Below are positions 1 to 9,421 of a stretch of DNA of 51,124 nucleotides, piece after piece. The DNA lies in contig CAMZLS010000007.1 of NCBI GenBank assembly GCA_947311765.1, forward strand, positions 1-51,124, written 5' to 3'. The DNA comes from an uncultured Helicobacteraceae bacterium (GTDB taxonomy: Bacteria; Campylobacterota; Campylobacteria; Campylobacterales; Sulfurimonadaceae). Under the pieces are notes generated by a model, which saw only the letters and a program-made list of their open reading frames with translations, did no database searches and was not told where the DNA came from. The translations under genes and the position numbers were made by a program. Numbering within the stretch: position 1 is the stretch's first letter; the number at the start of each line of letters is the position of its first letter.

Positions 1-30
1 ATAATATAGTTTTTTGAATTAGTTGTGCTT

Positions 31-74
31 AAGATTTTGGCGAAGCGTACTTAGAGTACGTGAGTCAAAAGCTT
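31..74. other. Long imperfect stem-loop near the window edge
   Basis: An outer stem pairs 31-41 with 64-74 (10 of 11 positions, one G-T, one mismatch). After a small internal loop, an inner stem GCGTAC/GTACGT pairs 45-50 with 56-61 around a 5-base loop. It lies just beyond the 3' end of tRNA-Asp (minus strand), so it could end or protect the tRNA transcript, but no T-run follows in that direction. It could equally be one copy of an intergenic repeat family; only one copy is visible here. Confidence 0.45.
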
Positions 75-94
75 CAGTGCAAATAATCAAAAAA

Positions 95-171
95 TGGCGC
101 GGTGGACGAGACTCGAACTCGCGACCCCCTGCGTGACAGGCAGGTATTCTAACCAACTGAACTACCACCGC
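95..171 (-). tRNA. tRNA-Asp (GTC anticodon)
   Basis: On the minus strand the acceptor arms GCGGTGG (165-171) and CCACCGC (99-105) pair perfectly. The anticodon stem CCTGC/GCAGG encloses the loop CTGTCAC, giving anticodon GTC (plus-strand 135-137). The T-loop has the usual TTCGA core, and the 3' end encodes discriminator G plus CCA (95-98). It lies downstream of tRNA-Lys and is probably cotranscribed with it. Confidence 0.97.
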
Positions 172-224
172 AACCTAATAAAATATACTTTATTTAAGAA
201 AAGTAAAAAACTTTTGTGCAAAAA

Positions 225-300
225 TGGTGTCCTGTGTAGGATTTGAACCTACGGCCACATCATTAAAAGTGACGTGCTCTACCAACTGAGCTAACAAGAC
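225..300 (-). tRNA. tRNA-Lys (TTT anticodon)
   Basis: Minus-strand cloverleaf. Acceptor GTCTTGT pairs with ACAGGAC (one G-T pair). The D-arm carries AGCTCAGTTGGTAGAGC. The anticodon loop CTTTTAA gives anticodon TTT (plus-strand 265-267). The T-arm is GTAGG/CCTAC around TTCAAAT, with discriminator A and an encoded CCA at 225-227. It is the first gene behind the strong promoter at 334-362. Confidence 0.97.
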
Positions 301-333
301 ATTTTAAATTCTCACGCTTATTTGTGAGGCGAA

Positions 334-362
334 ATTATACATATAAAAGCTCCCTTTGTCAA
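334..362 (-). promoter_or_regulatory. Consensus sigma70 promoter of the tRNA-Lys/tRNA-Asp unit
   Basis: On the minus strand a perfect -35 TTGACA (plus-strand 357-362) is separated by 17 bases from a perfect -10 TATAAT (334-339). The -10 ends about 33 bases before tRNA-Lys, and a CTCAC/GTGAG hairpin (311-328) lies in the leader. A full-consensus -35 is uncommon in this AT-rich group and fits a highly expressed stable-RNA promoter. Confidence 0.85.
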
Positions 363-369
363 GGGGTTT

Positions 370-1467
370 TTACAAATCTTTGAAAAAGAGCTCTTTATCG
401 AGGAGTAAAAGCATCTTGATTGCGTATAAAGCGCTCTGTTCTTGGATATAATTTCTATCACCGAAAAGTTGGATTTGCTCATACTTTAGACTATCTTTAC
501 TACGAGCAGAGATGCATACTGTACCTACAGGTTTTTCTGTCGTACCCTCATTAGGTCCAGCGATACCACTAATGGCGAGGGCATAATCTGCATAACTAAC
601 ATTGAGTGCCCCTTCACTCATTTCGTTTACAACTTCAAGACTTACTGCGCCATATTTTTCTAAAATTGCATCATCAACAGCAAGCCAATTTGATTTAAGC
701 ACATTAGAATAGGTAACTAAAGAACCCTCAAAAATATTAGAAGCACCACTTTCGTGAGTAAAGAAATAGGCGAGCAGACCACCTGTGCAACTTTCAGCAA
801 AGGTAATTTTTCTATGTGAATGTGATAGTTTTTCAATAATATATACTACAACATTATTTGTTGCAATAAGTTTATGACCTAGTAGTTGTTTCGCAGCAGC
901 GATAAATTGAGCAATATTTCCATATTTTCTACTTTGAACGCTCACCTCAACCCAGCCTTCAACAATAGCAACTAAATCAAGCCGTATATCAAAACTTGTA
1001 GCTAGTGGTTCAAGAAGAATTTTAACATTAGGTATGTTTTCATCAAAAACATGTATCTTGGCTGATTTCTTCTCATCTTCTAAGATAATAGACGGCAAAT
1101 TTCTATTCTCTGTCGCAATAATAACATTGATTATAGCTTTTTCATACTCTATAAGATAGCTTCCCTCTTCAAAAACGCTTGTCTGTGAGGGAATAAGCAT
1201 ATTGTCTTTAAGTATCTGATTATCTGATGTGATGGTGCTGAGTAATTTTCCTACAATAGCAGAAGAGTTTTTCGTTGTGATAATAAGAAGCTTTATTTTT
1301 TCTTTTAAAAGTTGGTCAAGAATAAGAAATAGAGAGTTGTCAGAGTCTTGAAAATAGCTAATTTGCTCAAGATGACCTAGCTTTTCTTTTGCACTGCGAA
1401 TAGCATATCGTTGCAAGGCAGGGTTGTTGAGAAATCGATTTCCAACAAAGAGAAGGTGCTTTTTCAT
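370..1467 (-). CDS. CinA-like protein with nicotinamide-nucleotide amidase (PncC) domain
   Basis: This 365-residue protein ends in a clear CinA C-terminal domain: the TFAESCTGGLLAY segment, the GA(S)NIFEGSLVTYSN region and ISGIAGP. In this family that domain deamidates nicotinamide mononucleotide for NAD recycling. The N-terminal half should be the MoCF-like domain of CinA, but the usual GDELL and GG(x)GPT(x)DD signatures are not visible, so it is either degenerate or strongly diverged. The full-length family is about 410 residues, so this copy is short. It reads away from ileS, with a -10-like TATACT at 1493-1498 (minus strand), and its stop abuts the tRNA promoter. The amidase domain is assigned with confidence; the role of the N-terminal half is not. 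Confidence 0.85.
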   Translation of the reverse strand: MKKHLLFVGNRFLNNPALQRYAIRSAKEKLGHLEQISYFQDSDNSLFLILDQLLKEKIKLLIITTKNSSAIVGKLLSTITSDNQILKDNMLIPSQTSVFEEGSYLIEYEKAIINVIIATENRNLPSIILEDEKKSAKIHVFDENIPNVKILLEPLATSFDIRLDLVAIVEGWVEVSVQSRKYGNIAQFIAAAKQLLGHKLIATNNVVVYIIEKLSHSHRKITFAESCTGGLLAYFFTHESGASNIFEGSLVTYSNVLKSNWLAVDDAILEKYGAVSLEVVNEMSEGALNVSYADYALAISGIAGPNEGTTEKPVGTVCISARSKDSLKYEQIQLFGDRNYIQEQSALYAIKMLLLLDKELFFKDL

Positions 1468-1518
1468 AGGGTATCGCCCTCTTTTTCTTCGTAGTATAGC
1501 ATAAGCTTTAAAAAGACA

Positions 1519-1547
1519 GCTTTTTTTAAACCCCTAAAAGGTATAAT
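1519..1547 (+). promoter_or_regulatory. Probable promoter of ileS
   Basis: A perfect TATAAT sits at 1542-1547, preceded 17 bases earlier by a weak -35 (GCTTTT, 1519-1524) in a T-rich tract. The downstream leader contains a TTACATGTAA palindrome (1566-1575), the only copy of that repeat outside a coding sequence in this window. Confidence 0.55.
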
Positions 1548-1583
1548 GCAAAACTTTTAATTAGATTACATGTAAGGTTTTTT

Positions 1584-4343
1584 ATGGACTACAAAGAGAC
1601 ACTCCTCTTACCAAAAACAGATTTTCCAATGCGTGGAAATCTCGCAAACAATGAGCCAAAGCGTTATAAGACGTGGTATGATAAAGATGTTTATTCTAAA
1701 ATGAAGAGATTGCGTAGTGATGCGGACTCTTTTACGCTACATGATGGACCTCCGTATGCGAATGGGCATATTCATATCGGTCATGCTCTCAATAAAATTT
1801 TAAAAGATATTATTGTCAAACATAACTATTTTAATGGTAAATCTGTGCGTTTAACACCAGGCTGGGACTGCCATGGTCTGCCTATTGAACAACAAGTTGA
1901 GAAAAAACTTGGCGGTAAAAAGAAAAAAGAGCTCTTAAACACTGGTGAAGTAAGAAAACTTTGCCGCGAACATGCTGTAAAATTTGTAGATATTCAGCGT
2001 GATGAGTTTAAAACTATGGGAATTATTGCAGATTGGGAAAAACCTTATCTGACAATGGATTATAAGTTTGAAGCCAATATCTATCGCACGCTATGTGATG
2101 TTGCTAAAAAAGGACTGCTTATTGAGCGTTCTAAGCCAGTATATTGGTCTTGGGCAGAGCGAACAGCACTTGCAGAGGCGGAAGTAGAGTATGAAGATAA
2201 AGAGTCTCACTCTATCTATGTCGCTTTTGAGTTAAATGATGAAGCAAAGCTACGTCTCTCTATCGAAGGCGACGCTGCACTTATTATCTGGACAACAACA
2301 CCGTGGACACTCCCAGCAAATACAGGAATTTCTCTCAATCCTGAGGAGAAGTATGTTCGCAGTGCTGATGGCTATATCGTAGCACAAAAACTTTATGAGA
2401 GTATGCGAGAACTTGAGGTTGTCAAAGGCGAAGTAGTTCAAACTTTTGAGGCAAGTGTATTTGAAAATCTCCACGCTATCAACCCTCTTAATGGTCGTAG
2501 CTCTCATATCGTTCTTGGTGAACATGTTTTGATGGACAGTGGAACGGGATGTGTCCATACTGCTCCTGGGCATGGGGAAGATGATTACCGTATTGGCCTA
2601 AAATATAATCTTGAAGTTATCATGCCTGTTGATGAGACGGGATGCTTTGATACAACAGTTGTAAAAGAGAAACTTCTTCCAAATGCAGAAGAGTTTGTAG
2701 GCAAACATATCTTTAAATCAAATGATGCCATCTTAGAACTTCTTGATAATAAACTCTTACATGTAAGCAAATTTACTCACTCTTATCCGCACTGTTGGCG
2801 TTCACATACGCCACTGATTTTTCGTGCTACTAAGCAGTGGTTTATCTCTGTAGATGAGACTCCAGAAGGAGAGAGTAAAACACTTCGTGAAATTGCAGTT
2901 GATGAAGTCGCTAAAACAGATTTCTATCCCGAAACAGGGCGTAAGCGTTTGAGTTCTATGGTAGAAAATCGCCCAGATTGGTGTATCTCTCGTCAGCGTG
3001 ATTGGGGTGTGCCCATCGCATTTTTTCGTGTAAAAGCGACAGGTGAAGTCATCTTAGATGAGAAAGTGCTTAACTTTGTAGCTATGGTTTTTGAGATGCA
3101 AGGAAGTGATGCTTGGTACAACATGCCAACTGAACAGCTTCTTTATCCAGGTTCTGGTTATAGCGCTGATGAGGTAGAAAAAGTCACTGATATTTTAGAT
3201 GTCTGGTTTGATAGTGGTTCTACTTGGAATGCGGTTTTAAAATCACGCAACTATGATGCAGGTGCGTATCCAACTGATCTGTATCTTGAAGGTTCAGACC
3301 AGCATCGTGGCTGGTTCCAATCTTCACTCTTTTTAAGTGCAGCAGTGCAGCATAAAGCACCATACAAAGGTGTGCTTACTCACGGTTTTACGGTTGATGC
3401 TAAGGGTGAGAAGATGTCTAAGTCTAAAGGCAATGTTATCGCTCCTGAGAAAGTTATCAAGCAATATGGCTCTGAGATTTTACGTTTGTGGGTGGCTATG
3501 AGTGATTATCAAGGGGATCTGAAAATCTCTGATGATATCTTGAAACAGACTTCTGAGAGTTACCGTAAACTAAGAAATACTTTTAGAATAATGCTCGCTA
3601 ATATCAATGATTTAGAGACTGTTATGGCGTATGAAGATCTCAATATACTCGATCAGTGGATTGTCTCAAAAGCCTCCAAAGTTTTTGCAGATGTGCATGC
3701 TAACTTTGAAAAGTATAACTATGTACAAGGTATGAGTCTTTTAAATAATTTTATTGTTAATGATTTAAGCGGGATTTATATAGATGTGACAAAAGATCGT
3801 CTCTATTGTGATGCGAAAGATGACGCGCACCGTCGTGCTAGTCAGAGTGCTATGGCGATAATCACAAAGGCTCTGCTTGGCTTAATGGCTCCAATCTTAA
3901 CCTATACAGCAGATGAGATTTTAGAATCAGCGCCAGCAGTTGTTCGAGGAGATGCAAATGATATCTTTGAATTTCAATATGAAGCTATTGATGTAGCGCA
4001 AGTTGATTTTGCTGAGACTTATATGATGAGTGCGAGAGAGAAATTTTCTGAAATAGTTGATGGACTGAAAAAAGAGAAAACTATCAAGGCTACTTTAGAG
4101 TTAATTATCCAGACATCATCAAGCACTATTGCATCATTACAGAGTGTTGAGGCAGAAGATTGGTTTGTTGTTTCGGGAATTAGTACAAATGCAGTTGCTA
4201 AAGAAGCTGGACGCTTTGAGATTGATGGCGATGTTTTTGTTGTGGGCTTTACAGAAGCTGAAAAATGCCCACGCTGTTGGAAATACCAAGCTCTCTCACA
4301 AGACCTTACATGTAAGCGTTGTGAAAAGGTGCTCAGTGCCTAG
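1584..4343 (+). CDS. ileS: Isoleucyl-tRNA synthetase
   Basis: This class I synthetase charges tRNA-Ile in the cytoplasm and edits misactivated valine. At 919 residues it has the usual bacterial length. The HIGH motif (residues 64-67) follows the typical PPYANG segment, and KMSKS is at 610-614. The connective editing domain with its TTTPWTLPAN region lies between them, and the C-terminal zinc ribbon has two CxxC pairs (CPRC and CKRC). Part of the second pair is encoded by a TTACATGTAA copy at 4306. ATG 1584 is preceded by AAGG. The gene heads a run including a small membrane peptide (8-base overlap), gatA and guaB. Confidence 0.98.
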   Translation: MDYKETLLLPKTDFPMRGNLANNEPKRYKTWYDKDVYSKMKRLRSDADSFTLHDGPPYANGHIHIGHALNKILKDIIVKHNYFNGKSVRLTPGWDCHGLPIEQQVEKKLGGKKKKELLNTGEVRKLCREHAVKFVDIQRDEFKTMGIIADWEKPYLTMDYKFEANIYRTLCDVAKKGLLIERSKPVYWSWAERTALAEAEVEYEDKESHSIYVAFELNDEAKLRLSIEGDAALIIWTTTPWTLPANTGISLNPEEKYVRSADGYIVAQKLYESMRELEVVKGEVVQTFEASVFENLHAINPLNGRSSHIVLGEHVLMDSGTGCVHTAPGHGEDDYRIGLKYNLEVIMPVDETGCFDTTVVKEKLLPNAEEFVGKHIFKSNDAILELLDNKLLHVSKFTHSYPHCWRSHTPLIFRATKQWFISVDETPEGESKTLREIAVDEVAKTDFYPETGRKRLSSMVENRPDWCISRQRDWGVPIAFFRVKATGEVILDEKVLNFVAMVFEMQGSDAWYNMPTEQLLYPGSGYSADEVEKVTDILDVWFDSGSTWNAVLKSRNYDAGAYPTDLYLEGSDQHRGWFQSSLFLSAAVQHKAPYKGVLTHGFTVDAKGEKMSKSKGNVIAPEKVIKQYGSEILRLWVAMSDYQGDLKISDDILKQTSESYRKLRNTFRIMLANINDLETVMAYEDLNILDQWIVSKASKVFADVHANFEKYNYVQGMSLLNNFIVNDLSGIYIDVTKDRLYCDAKDDAHRRASQSAMAIITKALLGLMAPILTYTADEILESAPAVVRGDANDIFEFQYEAIDVAQVDFAETYMMSAREKFSEIVDGLKKEKTIKATLELIIQTSSSTIASLQSVEAEDWFVVSGISTNAVAKEAGRFEIDGDVFVVGFTEAEKCPRCWKYQALSQDLTCKRCEKVLSA

Positions 4344-4461
4344 TCCTACTGAATCTGTACCTTTTAGCTTTGTTGTTATAACGGTAGTGCTGATTTTTGT
4401 TATGGTTGGGATTGGAATTATGGCAGTCAAACGTGCTAAAAAATTAAAGGAAAGTGAATGA
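4336..4461 (+). CDS. 41-residue single-span membrane peptide, function unknown
   Basis: A GTG start at 4336 lies 6 bases after an AAAAGG ribosome-binding site inside the last codons of ileS, in a different frame. The peptide has a short polar N-terminus ([10 protein letters not shown]), one hydrophobic helix of about 20 residues rich in V, I, F and M, and a basic Lys/Arg-rich tail, implying a C-terminus in the cytoplasm. Its TGA overlaps the gatA ATG (ATGA), so the three genes appear translationally coupled. A longer reading from 4129 would lie mostly inside ileS and is less likely. I recognise no family. Confidence 0.6.
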   Translation: MPSPTESVPFSFVVITVVLIFVMVGIGIMAVKRAKKLKESE

Positions 4462-5798
4462 TTACACTCAAAGAGGCTCTGAAACTCTCATCTGCTGAGC
4501 TAGAAACATTGAAAGATGAACTGCGCGAGAAGATTGAAGCGCAGAGTGATATCAATGCTTATATTGATGTACATAATGTAGGTGATGGTGTTCCTATCGC
4601 AATCAAAGATAATATTCAAGTTAAAGATTGGTCAGTGACATCTGGCTCAAAAATTCTTCAAGGATATATCGCTCCTTACAGTGCAACTGTTATACAAAAG
4701 CTTCAAAATGCAGGCTTAAGTCCTTTTGGTCGTACCAATATGGACGAATTTGCTATGGGCTCAACTACAGAGAGTAGTTGCTATGGTAAAACACTCAACC
4801 CACATAACAAAGAGTGCGTTCCTGGTGGAAGTTCTGGTGGAAGTGCTGCTGCGGTTGCCGCTGGATTGGCTATCGCTGCTCTAGGGAGTGATACGGGTGG
4901 TTCTATTCGTCAGCCTGCTGCTTTTTGTGGCATTGTTGGGATGAAGCCTACTTATGGGCGTGTGAGTCGCTATGGCTTAGGTGCGTATGCAAGTTCGCTC
5001 GATCAGATAGGACCGATGACACAAAATGTTGAAGATGCTGCTATCTTGTATGACATCATTAGTGGGCATGACCCTAAAGATTCGACAAGTGCGGATATGG
5101 CGTATGAGTCTGTTGCTAATAAGCTTGATAGTTCTCGAAAAATGACTATTGCCGTTCTTCCAAAATATATAGAAAATGCTTCTGATGATATCAAAAATGC
5201 CTATGCTAAAACTATAGAAACTCTCAAAAAAGCAGGGCATACTATAATAGAAAAAGATATGATGGATCCAAAATATGATATCTCAGCCTATTATATCACC
5301 GCAACAGCTGAAGCGACAACAAACTTAGCACGCTATGATGGCATCCGCTATGGAAAGCGTGTTGAGGGTGAGAACCTTCAAGAGACCTATTTCAACACCC
5401 GTTCGGAGGGTTTTGGTGATGAGGTAAAGCGTCGTATAATGCTCGGAAACTTTGTGCTTTCGAGTGGCTTTTATGATGCTTATTATGTAAAAGCGCAGAA
5501 GGTACGTCATCTGATAAAAGAGGAGTATGAGGCACTCTTTAAAGAGGTTGATTTGATACTCTCTCCAATCGCACCAACAGTAGCACCTAAGTGTGGAGAG
5601 TTTGCAGACCCTATGGCTATGTACTTAAGTGATATCTACTCTATATCTGTTAACTTGGCAGGCTTACCAGCTATCTCCTTACCTGTTGATAAAACGGCTG
5701 ATGGTATGCCCGTTGGCTTACAGCTTATCGGTGCGGCTTTTGATGAACAGAGTGTGTTTGATGGTGCTTTGAGTTTAGAAAAAGAGTTACAATTATAA
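4458..5798 (+). CDS. gatA: Glutamyl-tRNA(Gln)/aspartyl-tRNA(Asn) amidotransferase subunit A
   Basis: GatA hydrolyses glutamine and passes ammonia to misacylated Glu-tRNA-Gln or Asp-tRNA-Asn within GatCAB. The amidase-signature core is complete: Lys50 (AIKDNI), the GGSSGGS loop (residues 123-129) with the cis-Ser, and the nucleophile Ser149 in DTGGSIRQP. The length of 446 residues is normal for short epsilonproteobacterial GatA. The start overlaps the preceding small gene by four bases. gatB and gatC are not in this window. Indirect Gln-tRNA synthesis normally pairs with a Glu-tRNA-Gln-forming GluRS, which makes the abnormal gltX at 22839-24074 relevant. Confidence 0.96.
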   Translation: MITLKEALKLSSAELETLKDELREKIEAQSDINAYIDVHNVGDGVPIAIKDNIQVKDWSVTSGSKILQGYIAPYSATVIQKLQNAGLSPFGRTNMDEFAMGSTTESSCYGKTLNPHNKECVPGGSSGGSAAAVAAGLAIAALGSDTGGSIRQPAAFCGIVGMKPTYGRVSRYGLGAYASSLDQIGPMTQNVEDAAILYDIISGHDPKDSTSADMAYESVANKLDSSRKMTIAVLPKYIENASDDIKNAYAKTIETLKKAGHTIIEKDMMDPKYDISAYYITATAEATTNLARYDGIRYGKRVEGENLQETYFNTRSEGFGDEVKRRIMLGNFVLSSGFYDAYYVKAQKVRHLIKEEYEALFKEVDLILSPIAPTVAPKCGEFADPMAMYLSDIYSISVNLAGLPAISLPVDKTADGMPVGLQLIGAAFDEQSVFDGALSLEKELQL

Positions 5799-5811
5799 AA
5801 AGGAAACCTAA

Positions 5812-7257
<1,446 letters not shown>

Positions 7258-7266
7258 GGTCTTTCA

Positions 7267-7767
7267 ATGAGTAGTGAAGTTATCTATGCCAGTTTTTGGG
7301 AGCGTCTTGTAGCTTCACTGCTAGATACGCTTATCTTAGCGGTTCCTATTGGGATACTTGTCTATTTTCTTAGTGATGGACAGTGGATGGATTTTGAGCA
7401 ATTTCAAAATGCGATACAGATGGCGCAGTATGGCAATGTAAAAGCTCTTGAAAGCATGCCACAAACAGATATGACATGGGAGCTTCTTTTTGAAGCTTTG
7501 ATGATGCTTGTTATTATTATTTTTTGGAGACGTTGGGCTGGAGCTACTCCAGGAAAGAAGATGCTTGGCATAGAAGTAGTCAATTTCACAGATAATACAC
7601 CCTTAACAAACAAGCAGATAATTATTCGCTACATCGGATATCTTATTTCAACGCTTCCTTTTTTGCTCGGTTTTTTTATGGTCCTATTCCGTCAAGATAA
7701 ACGCGCACTCCATGACCTCCTAGCAGGAACAGCTGTTATTCATACTTTGCGCTATAATACAACTTAA
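7267..7767 (+). CDS. RDD-family integral membrane protein
   Basis: This 166-residue protein shows the RDD-family layout. The first helix (about residues 10-35) starts with a Trp-Glu-Arg and Asp-Thr region, a second hydrophobic span lies at 80-92, and the GATPGKKMLGI motif precedes two further spans. It ends with the conserved KRALHDLLAGT segment. RDD proteins are poorly defined; some are linked to ion exchange. The start is 9 bases after guaB with an AAGGT site. Confidence 0.85.
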   Translation: MSSEVIYASFWERLVASLLDTLILAVPIGILVYFLSDGQWMDFEQFQNAIQMAQYGNVKALESMPQTDMTWELLFEALMMLVIIIFWRRWAGATPGKKMLGIEVVNFTDNTPLTNKQIIIRYIGYLISTLPFLLGFFMVLFRQDKRALHDLLAGTAVIHTLRYNTT

Positions 7768-7788
7768 ATTTACATATAAAGAGTTTTT

Positions 7789-8928
7789 GTGACATTCCAG
7801 CCATACCCCTTTGAAAAATTAAACAAACTTTTAGAAGACATCACTCCAAATAAGAACTTAGAACCTTCGGTTTTAACCATAGGTGAGCCTCAGTTTGAGA
7901 CACCTGAATTTATTCAAAATGCACTCAAAGAGGCGACACCGCTACTGAAAAAATATCCCAAGACAACAGGAGAGAGCTATCTACGCGAGGCTATGAGAGG
8001 TTTTATGCACAGGCGTTTTGGTGTAAACCTTGATAACTCGCAGATTATTCCTAGTTTTGGAACAAGAGAGGTGCTTTTTAACTTTCCACAATTTTTACTT
8101 TTTGATAAAGAGCGGCCAACTATGGCATTTACAAACCCTTTTTATCAGATTTATGAGGGTGCGGCTATCGCTTCACGCTCAAAAACTATCTATCTCAATC
8201 TTAACAAAGATAATAGCTTCAAGCCTGAGATAGATAAAAAGCAGCTAGCACAATGTGACTTGGTGATTATCAATTTTCCAAATAATCCAACTGCTTCAAG
8301 CATGAGTATTGAAGAGCTAGGCAAGTGGGTAAAACTAGCACTAAAATACGATTTTGTTTTACTCAACGATGAGTGTTATAGTGAAATATATACGGATACA
8401 CCACCTCCATCACTTCTTGAAGCTTCCTTGCATGTAAGCAATGATAAGTTTAAAAATATCCTTGTTATCAACTCTATCTCTAAACGCTCCTCAGCCCCAG
8501 GACTGCGTTCAGGCTTTATAGCTGGAGATGCGCAGATTCTAAAAGAGTATATGAAGTACCGCACCTATATCGGGGCTGCTTCACCTCTGCCTCTGCAAGT
8601 TGCCGCTGCCACGGCGTGGACGGACGAGAAGCATGTCAGTTTTGCAAGAGCAGTGTATAAGAAAAATTTTGAAATTGCACAAGAGATTTTAGGAACGCAG
8701 ATACCCGAAGCGACCTTTTATATCTGGTTACATGTAAAAGATGCTTTAGTCTTTACATGTAAGCTCTACGAAAAATACAATGTCAAAGTCTTGCCAGGTG
8801 AGTTTTTAGGTCGGGAGGATGCGAGAGTGAATCCTGCAAAAGATTATATTCGTATTGCCTTGGTGGAAAATGAGACAAAAACGCGAGAAGCATTGATGAG
8901 AATTAAGGAGTGTTTAGATGAGCAGTAA
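7789..8928 (+). CDS. Class I/II PLP aminotransferase, probable succinyldiaminopimelate transaminase (DapC-like)
   Basis: A fold-type I aminotransferase of 379 residues with a GTG start. Visible signatures are the NFPNNPT segment, the DECY/SEIY region binding the cofactor, and the PLP lysine Lys232 in SISKRSSAPGLRSG. Epsilonproteobacteria place this aminotransferase next to murC (as in the HP0624-HP0623 order of Helicobacter pylori, by recall), and related proteins are annotated as N-succinyldiaminopimelate aminotransferase. That would supply meso-diaminopimelate for peptidoglycan, fitting the murC neighbour. Substrate is inferred from context. Two TTACATGTAA copies (8728, 8753) lie only 25 bases apart here. 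Confidence 0.8.
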   Translation: MTFQPYPFEKLNKLLEDITPNKNLEPSVLTIGEPQFETPEFIQNALKEATPLLKKYPKTTGESYLREAMRGFMHRRFGVNLDNSQIIPSFGTREVLFNFPQFLLFDKERPTMAFTNPFYQIYEGAAIASRSKTIYLNLNKDNSFKPEIDKKQLAQCDLVIINFPNNPTASSMSIEELGKWVKLALKYDFVLLNDECYSEIYTDTPPPSLLEASLHVSNDKFKNILVINSISKRSSAPGLRSGFIAGDAQILKEYMKYRTYIGAASPLPLQVAAATAWTDEKHVSFARAVYKKNFEIAQEILGTQIPEATFYIWLHVKDALVFTCKLYEKYNVKVLPGEFLGREDARVNPAKDYIRIALVENETKTREALMRIKECLDEQ

Positions 8929-9421
8929 AATTAAAGAAAAAATCCTCAAAGCCCAAGAAGAAGGTGATATAGCAAGTCTGTATGTTCTAGAACAAGAGGT
9001 GCACGATACTCTTAATGAGGAAGATATTACAGGTTTTTATGCTAATATTTTAGAATTAGCACTAGAAAATCTTACCAATGCTTTAGAGAGCGCAAGGCGT
9101 TTTAATCTTGATGAGGTACAAGATTTTGCTACAATTCGCGCACTTTATGAGTATGCTATCGAACATTATAGCGCTGAAAGTATTAGCGATGGGGCTGCTC
9201 TTTTTGAAATTTTAGAAGGATTGAGTGAGGATGAAGGATTTTCAAAGGCAATGAAAGTGCATAGACTCAGTGCCAATGAGGGCTTGAATTTTGAAGATTT
9301 TTTAGAAAAAATTGCTGATATTGAGGCGACTCAAGAGGCAGGAACTTTTTATATCTCTTGTTTTAGCGATGAGGCGGAGCGTCTTTTAAATATCGCCCTA
9401 GTGAGCGAAGGCGCACAATGA
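8918..9421 (+). CDS. Acidic helical protein of unknown function
   Basis: The 167-residue product is rich in Glu, Asp, Leu and Ala with no signal peptide, membrane span or cysteine cluster that I recognise. Predicted character is all-helical and soluble. It starts inside the end of the aminotransferase gene (11-base overlap) behind AAGGAG, and its own end overlaps the murC start by four bases (ATGA). Tight coupling on both sides suggests a real protein made in step with cell-wall precursor enzymes. I cannot name a family. Confidence 0.75.
   Translation: MSSKIKEKILKAQEEGDIASLYVLEQEVHDTLNEEDITGFYANILELALENLTNALESARRFNLDEVQDFATIRALYEYAIEHYSAESISDGAALFEILEGLSEDEGFSKAMKVHRLSANEGLNFEDFLEKIADIEATQEAGTFYISCFSDEAERLLNIALVSEGAQ

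Noticed and set aside
4129-4335. A 110-residue reading that begins inside ileS and continues to 4461
   Set aside because: The part before 4336 lies wholly inside ileS in another frame and does not resemble a protein; only the 41-codon end has its own ribosome-binding site.
8728-8762. Two TTACATGTAA copies 25 bases apart read as a dimeric operator
   Set aside because: Both lie deep inside the aminotransferase coding sequence, far from any promoter, and belong to the dispersed family.
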